A stretch of DNA of 64,000 nucleotides from positions 112,007,388 through 112,071,387 of the forward strand of contig OY829326.1 in NCBI GenBank assembly GCA_963691655.1, in the 5' to 3' direction. This document shows, one piece after another, positions 43,542 to 52,545 of this stretch. How positions within the stretch are numbered: the first letter of the stretch is position 1; each line of letters opens with the position of its first letter. The translations under genes were made by a program, and so were the position numbers. The DNA is from Toxonevra muliebris. Its lineage: Eukaryota; Arthropoda; Insecta; Diptera; Pallopteridae. The notes beneath the pieces are model-generated. The model made no database searches, was not told the origin of the DNA, and saw only the letters and a program-made list of their open reading frames with translations.

Positions 43542-45253
43542 CTTCTGCTATAAAATTATATGAGTTCAATGCGCAGTTTCATCATATCGGATTTGAGTGA
43601 AACCATACCCCGAATAATACAAAGTTATTGCTCGGCAAAAATTCTTACCATAGAAAAAAAAAAACAAAGAATGTGTGCAAGGCACGCAAGATATTTGATG
43701 TGTAAACAGTTAAGCTAACTGAATGTCATATACATAAGCTCACATATGTATAGCCATATATAGGGATTTAATGTACAATCTATATGCTTAGGTAATTAAT
43801 TCAAATTAAAACAATTCTTTTATAAACTTAAAAACTTATTAGATATCATTATCTTTTATATATAATAGCCCAATCCACCATAAATTGCAAATGGTCTTGC
43901 ATCATTGCAAATGCAAATTTTTATTACATATCACATATATTTGTTGTTGTGATAGCATAAATATTTTGCAATTGCACCAAATCGTGAATAGGGCTGATAT
44001 GTTGTAGTTGCATTATTTTTCTTTTACTCAATGCATCGGGATCTATATGCTCGCATATACGCAGCTGCAATTGCATCCTTTTTTTCGCGCTTTAATTTTT
44101 TCTTCCCGTCGATTTGAAATTTTATTAGATGTGAAAATTTTACATAACGTCGCCTGAGAATTGATTTGGCGTATAGGTATATGAATTTGTACACACATAC
44201 GCCAAATCAATCCTCAGGCGACGATAAGTGCTTTCCGCATTTAACATTAGGAAGGCAACAGGGATGACTAGTCACCCCACTACTTTTTAAAAGCACCGCA
44301 AAGAGATTTGCCTTAACTGCATTTAATAAAAATAAGAAACAATGTATTTTTATTGAAGTAAATAAGTGATTTTATAATAAATAAGTTTGATTTTTTCTGT
44401 TTAACATATTTGCTATTTACATAGATGAACAAGTGTTGCCTTTCTAAGGTTAATGCACAAAGCAAAATTTTTATAATGCCGTGGTTTGCTATCATTATCA
44501 CTACATTTTGTTTATACATTTATTGAAACCTAGATTCCTTATTACTTATCATTTTGTATTTATTTTATATTTTAGAAAATTTTTAATTTTAATCCAATCT
44601 AACTAACCGAATGCAAAACCTATCAAACGCCTGTGTTTGTTACGGCGACTTCTCTGCTTGTATGGTATAGTCGATCTCCATACGTTTAACACCAACAAAT
44701 AATTCTGCCATGAATAAATGTACACACACATTTTGTTTTCGTATGTACATATATGTGTGAGTAAATTGATCGAAACATAAACGAACTCCGCTCGTATTTT
44801 AATTTCTCCCTCTCTTTTTATCTTCTCTTTTCTCTTTGTTGTTTAGAGTAGCACAGTCATGCCGCGCTGTAGTGTGAGCGAGAAGGGAACTGAACGTAAC
44901 AGTTATCTTACGTTACAGTTATTCTTACGATTTACACATTTAAAATTTTTGCCCATACCGTGAGCTAAAATGTTTACACATCAAAAACACTAAAAAAATT
45001 TCTTAAAAGAAAGATTATTTATAATACAAATCAAAAAATTTTTGATTATGATTACACGTAAACGCAATCGAAAAAGGGTGATTATGATTACAAGTAATCA
45101 AATAAATCTGACATATGCACATACATACTTCAGAAATTTTTATACGACTCTTATGACTGTAGCATTATTACTTGCGGAAAAATTTACATAGCATATTTCA
45201 ATTGGTTCATAGGAACTAAAAATACAGAAACTGAAAGCATAAAAAGCGCATGC
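43542..45253. other. A+T-rich intergenic interval
   Basis: It contains the hairpin at 44148-44223 and no convincing gene. A direct repeat, TGATTATGATTACA, occurs at 45050 and 45079. Confidence 0.45.
44148..44223. repeat. Hairpin built from a CGTCGCCTGAG-type repeat
   Basis: CGTCGCCTGAGAATTGATTT, then GGCGTAT, is inverted as ATACGCCAAATCAATCCTCA, then GGCGACG, with about 22 bp between. A single copy in the second orientation is at about 25914-25940 (CATACGCTAAATCAATTCTC, then AGGCGACG). Confidence 0.75.
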
Positions 45254-46620
45254 TAGTAAGGAGTGAGATCGAAAAAATCTTAACATATATAAAATTCAAT
45301 AATTTTTAAACGATTGATCTTAGAATTTTGATTTTTGTTTTATTTAATTGCTAATATTTTACAAATTACAGAAAAATATAACTCTTATAGTTCTAACCAC
45401 TATTTATGAACTCGTGGACCTTTTTATGTAAGCCTTCCATTAGAGATTTGATAGTTGTTTCAGACAGCTTTTTGGAACAGTTTGCCCATCAACTTTTAAA
45501 ATCTTCGGTATTTTGGGACGAGGTGTCTTTAAGTTTCTTTTCACAAGAGCCCAATATCTCTCCACTGGTCTTAGTTCCGGACAATTTGGAGGATTGGCCT
45601 CTCTTGGTACAAAAACTATGTTATTACTTTGGTACCACTCCAGAGCTTTCTTGCCATAGTGACATGATGCCAAATCGGGCCAAAAATATGTGAACACATT
45701 GTGCTCTCTTACGAACGGAAGAAGCATTTTTTTCAAACAGTCTTTGACGTATACATATTTCGGTATTTATAGAGCCCACTGTAAAAAATGACTTGCATTT
45801 TTTTTGTGCTCTCTTACGAACGGAAGAAGCATTTTTTTCAAACATTCTTTGACGTATATGTATTTCGGTATTTATAGAGCCCACTGTAAAAAATGACTTG
45901 CTTTTTTGCCGCAACTGCATATAGCTTGCCATACCAGGAATTTTTTAGGAAATTTTGTCCGCTTTTGGATCCTAATTATTCTTCGACACTTCCTCGAGCT
46001 GCGTAAAATCTGCCAGTTCATACGTTTCGTCGTTCATTATACAACATGAATATTTTTGTATGAAATTCGATTTTAATTTCCGAGCCCTACTTTTGGCGTC
46101 TAAATTTTTTGCAGCATTCCTGTTAGGAACTTTGAATATTTTCAAACCTGCATTGGCTTTAACTTTTCGCACCAAATAGTCAGAGCACTGGGCTAACCGG
46201 GCCGCTTTTCTACCAGATGTGTTCGGAGATCTATTCAATATGCTTTCTATTTTCTTGGCTTTCCCATTATCATGTGGTCCTTGTTTTCTTCCCGAACCCG
46301 GTTTCCGATCGATGGTCAAACTCTCCTTAAGCTGTTTAATAACATTGGAAACAGTTTGACGGCAGACCTTCAATTCTCTGGCCAATTTTGTAGGACCAAT
46401 TTGGAATTTTTTGAAAATTTTTAATAATTTTAAGACGTACTTCTTTTTCTTCACTCATTTTGATCAAACTCACAATAAATCTACATGTTTGTCATTAAAA
46501 ATAACAACTGACATATTTTTCGAGGATTACTGGACCAAAGAAATTTTGAAATTTTACACCCAAAAAAAATTATTAGGTAATACGTATGTAAAGATTTTTC
46601 CAATCTCACTCCTTACTGTA
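45254..46620 (-). mobile_element. ITm-DD37E transposon copy 2, complete ends but defective gene
   Basis: The left end is TA then GTAAGGAGTGAGATCG; the right end is CAATCTCACTCCTTACTG then TA. Both inverted repeats and a TA target are present over about 1.36 kb. The minus-strand N-terminal frame (45972-46454) has a paired-like HTH (GPTKLARELKVCRQTVSNVI), a GRKQG-type linker, GRKAARLAQCSDYLVRKV, and the first Asp in MNDETYELADF. A deletion of about 31 bp follows (copy 1 retains TGQNFYVANA). The C-terminal frame (45440-45736) has FWPDLASCHYGKKAL (second Asp) and CPELRPVERYWALVK (Glu), with 37 residues between the two, hence DD37E. A 105-bp tandem duplication lies at 45701-45910. Confidence 0.9.
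45701..45910 (-). repeat. 105-bp tandem duplication inside the DD37E gene
   Basis: GTGCTCTCTTACGAACGGAA starts at 45701 and again at 45806, and the copies differ at a few positions. 105 bp equals 35 codons, so one frame shows the peptide KSFFTVGSINTEI twice. Copy 1 at 11 kb has a single unit, so the duplication arose after the copies split. Confidence 0.9.
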
Positions 46621-46659
46621 AGGTTAAGTGCTTTCAGTTAAGAGCTTGTTAGCGTATAT

Positions 46660-46980
46660 TGTGCTGTTTTATTTAACCGCTGCATAGTGGTCGGACTTGT
46701 ATGGAGTCAAGGGCCCAAAACACTTCTAGTTGAGACATAAACGTTACGTTGGTCACGTCTTTACAACAATGCACTATGGGCCCAAAGTCCGGTTTTTGAG
46801 GCAAAAGCTCATTTTTGAAGTAAACTATTTTCAAAAACTAATGATGGCAATGTGTACCTAACATATTGAAAAACACAAAAATAAAAAATTAGAATCAGGT
46901 CGCAACTCGTGATTTAAAGCCAAGCTGTCAAAGTTGTAAAAATGTAAAAGTAATAAAGAAAAATATGTGTTTGTTAAACA
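46660..46980. other. Short spacer between DD37E copy 2 and the Penelope-like element
   Basis: It contains GCATAGTGGTCGGACTT and, about 80 bp later, CACTATGGGCCCAAAGTCCG, two related G+C-rich words around otherwise plain A+T-rich DNA. No gene. Confidence 0.4.
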
Positions 46981-46984
46981 AAAA

Positions 46985-48600
46985 GTTTTAAAGATTACAA
47001 CATCAAAAACTCAACAGACTTTAAAAACAAACTAAAAACTATAACTTTGGACGACGACGAAATACTCATCTCTCTTGACGTGGTATCATTATTCACTAAC
47101 ATACCTACAAATCTTGCCATAAAAAATATTATGGCACAATGGGACAATATAAAAAATATCACAAGTATACCCAAAACGCAATTTTTAAAAATACTTGACT
47201 TCTGTTTAAAGGACAATAACTATTTCGTATTTGGAAATAAAATATACAACCAAACGTATGGCATGCCAATGGGCAACCCACTATCGCCAACAATCGCTGA
47301 CATAGTTCTTGACAACTTACTAGACCACGCAATAAAAGAATTGAACAAAAAATGAATAAAAATAAAGTTCATAGTTAAATACGTAGATGACATAATGGCA
47401 ATAATTAATGGAAAAGATAAAGATGACATCATAAAAGAATTTAATAACTATCATAAAAAACTACAGTTCACAATGGAAATTGAAAAAGACAGCAAAATAT
47501 CATATCTTGACACAAAATTATACAGACGAAATAAAAATATAGCTTTGAATTGGTACATGAAACCCACAGCATCAGGACGAATAATAAACTATTTTTCAAC
47601 ACAACCAATCACACAAAAAATCAACACAGCAGACAATTTAATAGCAAAGGTACTATCTTTAAGCGATAAACAATTTCACAAGGACAACATAAACAAAATT
47701 AAAACAATACTCAAAATTATTGACTACCCACTACAAATAGTAAATACGTTGATAAGAAATAACGTATTTAAACTTAACACAAAAATCCCCCAAATAATTG
47801 ACAAATCACTTAAATCTGGCAGCACAAAAAAATATTTTGGAGTTCCATACATACCAACACTAACGGAAAGCAAAACATACAAACCACAACATTCTCTCAC
47901 AGACCCAATCACACGCTCAGCACAATTTTTACGAACACTAAAACTCCAACAACAAAAGAGCAACAATGCAATGTTGTTTACGAGATCGGCTGTAATGCGA
48001 ATGAGAGCGAGAAATGTAATCTTGTATACATAGGCACAACAAAAAGACTTTTGGGAACCAGAATAGCGGAACATCAGGCAGACATAAAGAGGGGAAAAAC
48101 AACAACAGCACTAGCACAACATATGTTAGAAAAACACCACACTGCAAATTTTAAACAAGTACAAATACGGGACAGAGAAAAAAAAGAGAGCACAAGATAC
48201 ACACTAGAGAGCCTACATATACAGAAAAAACTAAGAAAAACGATGAACACCAAAGAAGACAAAGACAATATAAGCTGCAGCTACAATGTGGCAATCAATA
48301 ATATTCGGCGTTAAAAAATGTTACGTGTTTTGTAAAGTTTTTTTCGTGTTTTTTGTCTTTTGTTAATTAAGGACTATATTTTATTTTATTTTATTTTATT
48401 TAATTACTAGACTGAATGTTTTACAAATAGTATTTACTGTAAGTGTTAAAATGTTATGATATCTTTGTAATAATTATAGTTTTTTTTTTTTTTTTTAAAT
48501 ATGTAAATTTTCTCAAAAAAACAGATAAATAAATAAAAATCCCCTGAAGAAGGCCTAAAATTTGCGCCGAAACGTTGGGAAAAAAGTATGAAATAGTTAA
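46985..48600 (+). mobile_element. Penelope-like element, 5'-truncated, RT plus GIY-YIG endonuclease
   Basis: Frame 1 from about 46990 shows DDDEILISLDVVSLFTNIPT (first RT Asp), YGMPMGNPLSPTIADIVLDN, a single in-frame TGA (47353-47355), then KFIVKYVDDIMAIINGKD with the catalytic YVDD, and KLQFTMEIEKDSKISYLDTK. The thumb follows to about 47960. A one-base frameshift leads to the GIY-YIG domain: VYEIGCNANESEKCNLVYIG, then TTKRLLGTRIAEHQADIKRG, ending LQ/NNIRR at 48314. Order, motifs and the Cys-containing linker are those of Penelope-like elements. The 3' UTR carries a TTTTA run and a hammerhead-like core at 48544-48573. It is missing the N-terminal RT part and has two disabling changes. Confidence 0.93.
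48544..48573 (+). ncRNA. Hammerhead-ribozyme-like core in the Penelope-like 3' flank
   Basis: CTGAAGA is followed by a possible stem II (GGC..GCC) and CGAAAC, the order CUGANGA-stem II-GAAA of hammerhead cores. Penelope-like elements are known to carry hammerhead motifs in their terminal repeats. The cleavage-site strand and stems I and III were not confirmed, and stem II is weak. Confidence 0.45.
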
Positions 48601-48775
48601 CTATTTGCGTATGAAAATTTCGTGAGCCTGTCATTATAATCTAGTTAACAATACATAAATTGGTCTAATAGAAAATTAAAAAAGTTTTAAGTTGAAAAAA
48701 AAATATTGAAAAATGGAAAATACTCATACAGATATATAAACTAAGATATTATTAACAAAATTCAAATGATTTATA

Positions 48776-49427
48776 CCTAAAACACAATTTAGCTTCGCGG
48801 CTGCGTTGCTTTGACATTTACAGTAGAATTGTATGCATTCATTCGTAGCAAAACACAATTTGACCTCAGGCTTTAGATCGTAAATACGATCAACGCAGCT
48901 GAAACGCTGCGAGTAGAGCTACTCTCTACTTTCAACGCTTTTTAGCAGTTGTTGTGGTTGTTCGATGTTATTGTTTTTTTCAAATCGAATCGAGAAAAAA
49001 GAAAATATGGGTGTTGTGTTTAAAAATTATAAATTAAATATGTATAATTGAATGTGATTTGTTATGAATAAAATGAATTCTTTAGAGGGACATTTAATTT
49101 CTTTGGTGCGTGAGAATGCTTTTTTGTATGAGTTCTCGGATCCATTGCCTTTGTTGCGCAGACGTCTGTTGCTGTTTGTGGATTGAGTAACCATCATATG
49201 CCATGAGAGCAAAAAACTTGAAATCAGTTAAATCATCAACATCCGAATCCATAATTTTGTAATTTTATTTTTTTAATATTTGGCAAAAAAAAAACTCAAC
49301 GCACGCAATATTGTGTTTTGAGAAAAACTAAGATCGAGCTTTTTGGCAGAAAAAAAAACAAAAACGATATAAAGCGAATAAATGTCATATCAAAGCACGC
49401 AGCCACAAAGCTTGATTGTGTTTTAGG
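48776..49427 (-). mobile_element. TIR element with a PIF/Harbinger-like N-terminal fragment
   Basis: The left end CCTAAAACACAATTTAGCTT (48776), then CGCGGCTGCGTTGCTTTGAC, is inverted at the right end, which finishes AAGCTTGATTGTGTTTTAGG (49427). Pairing extends about 45 bp. A minus-strand frame at 49094-49252 (ATG to TAA, 53 residues) includes FKFFALMAYDGYSIHK and QQRQWIRELIQKS. The RxWIRxxI pattern resembles the N terminus of Harbinger-type nucleases. The rest of the gene is missing, so the element is an internally deleted derivative of 652 bp. A target duplication could not be fixed. Confidence 0.6.
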
Positions 49428-50320
49428 CATTAGTGTTTTTCATGCAGATCTGGTTACTGCCCTTGTGTTTCTTGGAGCAGTACTTTGTTTACCCGGGCGT
49501 ATCCGTTCAACAATTTATATGTGAGGATACAATGAACAGCAGGAATCTGCCATAAACTAAAATGTTTCCGATTTTAAATTGCATAAAAATAAAAAATGCA
49601 AATTTTGAAAAATTGGTTGGAAAATAATCGAAATGCGATTAATGTGGTCCCTGTCCCGTTGTAAAAGGATACGAACTTAAAAGCAAATGATTAAACATAT
49701 CCCTATTTGTTGAAAAGCGTGAAGTTTTTCGCGTATGCTGGAATCGAAACCTTTTTATATCTTTGTTCCATGGACAGGAAACATTAACAATGGTACTGGC
49801 ACGACATTTTATAAAAAATACATAATAAGTTAAGAACATTAAAATTGCTCAAAAATTAAGCTAATATCTTTCTTTTTAATATTTATTTTGATTTTTTTTT
49901 TAATACGCAATACCGTTTTACGTAACGCTTTTTTATCAAAAATATTTATTTATGGAAAGGTTTTATTATTACTCATCACTGATATAAACAAATATTTTTT
50001 AACTACAGAGGGCGTTGCTTAATGTGATTAAGAGTTTCCGCAGTTCTTGCTAGCTCTTATCGTTTTCCAGGTTGACATGGCTATAGCTAAGAACGTTTGT
50101 ACACACACACGAACAGTATGTGTGTTGTACTTATATGTAAAATATACAAATAAGAATGTATCAGTGATGCCAAGTTTGAGGAAACGGAGAATTCATCAAT
50201 TTCGTGGGGAATTTTAAGTTAATACTCTTAAAACCCTTAAAACTCTTAAAAACCCAAATAATCATTTGGAAAATTCCAATTTATATTTTTTGGTGGTAAA
50301 GTTGAATATAGGTACATTTT
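49428..50320. other. A+T-rich intergenic interval with one dispersed block
   Basis: 49927-50075 (TTTTTTATCAAAAATATTTA, then TTTATGGAAAGG, later AGCTCTTATCGTTTTCCAG) is repeated in diverged form at 52816-52900. No gene. Confidence 0.4.
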
Positions 50321-50329
50321 TAAACTATT

Positions 50330-50895
50330 CCTGAGCCAGGTTCAAAAGAATTTTTTTCTCAAGTTACTTTCTTGACCTATCTATTTTGGTTCTCGCTCGT
50401 CTTTAATGGGTTAATTTAGACAATGAATTTCGAGACCATTTGTTCCATCACGTCAGGTTTTCGAGATAACGGTATATGAAATCATGCAAATGGCTTTATT
50501 AACACTGTACCAGGATATTCTTTATTCATGTCTTATCGTTTTTGGTGCCTATAGAAACCTTATTTAGTAGAAAGAAAAGCACATTTTTGTTAACACAACA
50601 AAAACCCATCTAAGCTCCATACCCAAAATTGTATAAGTTTTTTAATTACAGCCTAGAACAATATTGCCAACAGGCTGAATAAATGATAAAAGTATTATAG
50701 TGTGTTTGGCAAAAGTTTATCAAAACTATGAGGGGTCCTAAAACATCAAAATACCCTCAACCCACTTATTCTTTGAAAAATAACCTCACAAAGCCAAATT
50801 TCATATATTTCTTAAATTATATTTCCGCCTGACGTGGTGGAGCAATATAGTCTTTAGATTCGAGCTCAGCGACCCCAAATTACCCTGGACTACAT
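50330..50895. mobile_element. Decayed relative of the 25-27 kb foldback composite
   Basis: TTCCTGAGCCAGGTTCAAAA, then CTCAAGTTACTTTCTTGA and TCTTTAATGGGTTAA, matches 25738-25825. Further on, GAGCTCAGCGACCCCAAATT, then ACCCTGGACTAC, resembles the outer arm at about 26930-26968. The order suggests a degenerate or deleted copy. No ends could be paired. Confidence 0.5.
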
Positions 50896-50932
50896 GTCAA
50901 ATCGAAAACCCTTTAAAATATTGTAACCAAGT

Positions 50933-51202
50933 ATGTTCAATGAAACTAAAAAACGAAGAACTTACATTTCATCTCATCAAAAAAGTCGTCCCACATATTA
51001 TTACACAATGTGTGTAAAAAGAATATTTTCTGATATAAATAATAATAAAGCAAATAAAAGTAACAGATTATCTACAGAGACTGTAGAGGCAATACTGTTA
51101 GCCAAAGGATTTCTCAAAGAGACTAATTTTCAAAAATATATGGATATATTACAAATGTTCAATCATCACATTTACGAAACTGAAGGCTTAGAAAACATAT
51201 GA
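50933..51202 (+). pseudogene. Possible C-terminal hAT dimerisation-domain fragment
   Basis: The frame contains CVKRIFSDINNNKANKSNRL, then STETVEAILLAKGFLKE. This resembles the hAT C-terminal pattern (xxERxFSxxNxxKTxxRNRLxxExxxxLLxxK). No upstream catalytic domain is visible and no bounding repeats were found. Only about 40 residues support the call, so it is tentative. Confidence 0.45.
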
Positions 51203-51860
51203 TTCTATGAATGTAATTGCACAGAATTGTTTTTTCTTCCTACCAACATTTTTTATGACAAATATTTCATAAAATGTAAACGAAATTTCGTAAAACAAAT
51301 TTAGAACATTGTATTTGTTCTGTAAAAATGTGAGGGGAATCGTTCCGGAAATTGGGGAATTTTTTGTTGTGTTTCAGGGAATTAGCTCAACATAACCTGG
51401 CAACACTGGAATGTATAATGTATTTTGTATTGTATTTTAGAAATTCAGCAAAAATTGTGTGGCAATTATGGGAGTTATGGTCAAGACTTCTAAATTTTGA
51501 ACCTCTTGCAGCACCAGTAATCATAATCCGATTTAAAAAGTGCTTGCTGCAATAGGTTTGTATTTGCAGAAGGCAATAATAGAGCAGAAAAAATCGTAAT
51601 TTATAGCCAAATTTTCTGAACTTTCAAGACCATTTTGGAACCTGAAAAATCCAGTTAAGCAAACATTACAAAAAGAAAATTAAAGTACTTAAAGTATGTA
51701 CACGAAAAAAACAGGTCGGACGAAAATTTGCGTACCTAAAAGATTTGTAAACGTAAATTCAAATTTCGAAGTCACAAGAGAAGACGATGTTATTGCATCA
51801 TCCTTTTTGAACAAAATTGATTAGTATAAATTTTGTCAGCGAGTTAAGTTCGCGCAAAAT

Positions 51861-52115
51861 TTGAAAACCAAGATTCATAACGACGTCGCCAAAAAACTCA
51901 AAACGGCCAAATACTCAGTATCTTTTATACTTAGAAGGTACAATGACTTCTTATCTTTGAAAATAATGGCTGGCAGTGGTAGTATACCAGGGTTTGAATC
52001 GCAGAATAAAGCTAATAAATGTACTGATCTATTTAAAACGAAATCCTGGATTTTCGGTATGAGATGTTGCCAATGCCATGTACAAAAAGTATGCAAGAGA
52101 ACTGGATTACGTTGA
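51861..52115 (+). pseudogene. N-terminal HTH fragment of a Tc1/ITm-type transposase
   Basis: The frame has FILRRYNDFLSLKIMAGSGS, then IPGFESQNKANK and HVQKVCKRTGLR. It follows the pattern of paired-like DNA-binding domains of Tc1/ITm transposases: RRYxxxxS..KAGSGRKPG...FVQKxKKRxGLR (compare GSGRKQGPHD and FVRKVKANAGLK in the DD37E copies). The catalytic part is missing. The opposite-strand 85-residue frame is its shadow. Confidence 0.5.
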
Positions 52116-52483
52116 TTAATGCACAGCATCAAAACTCAATGGTAGCCAAGATTTTTCAGATCGCAATTGCGTTGCCTGCAGTAGGAGAACGGCCTTAGTC
52201 TGCTCTTAGACATGGATATTAGCCTCTTGGGTTCAACATAAACAAATTTATTTTATTTCTTTGTTTTGTTTTAATATAAAAATTATCGTTTCACTTGCTT
52301 CTACTTCAAAAGATGAAAAGGGTGGTTTACACACTCGAGTATATCTTACAACCAGGCTCGCGAAATGTTCGCTCATGTAAAAAGTATTGTGCAATATGTG
52401 TAATACGAGTACATAATTTATAGCTAAAAAAGCTAAACGCAGTAAGAAAAAAGCTAAAAAAGTAAAAAGGAACTAAACCACAA

Positions 52484-52538
52484 TTTTTATTTATTTATTT
52501 ATTTCATCTACTGGACTTTGCCCTTACAGCCAAACGAC
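52484..52538 (-). mobile_element. Very short Jockey-type 3' tail
   Basis: In minus sense it reads GTCGTTTGGCTGTAAGGGCA, then AAGTCCAGTAG, and ATGAAATAAATAAATAAATA. The tail matches the layout at 480-519. It interrupts an A-rich stretch of GCTAAA units, so it is an extremely 5'-truncated insertion. Confidence 0.65.
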
Positions 52539-52545
52539 AAAAAAA

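Noticed and set aside
47724..48147. Cys-rich minus-strand frames opposite the Penelope-like element
   Set aside because: The plus strand carries diagnostic RT and GIY-YIG motifs. These frames are shadows.
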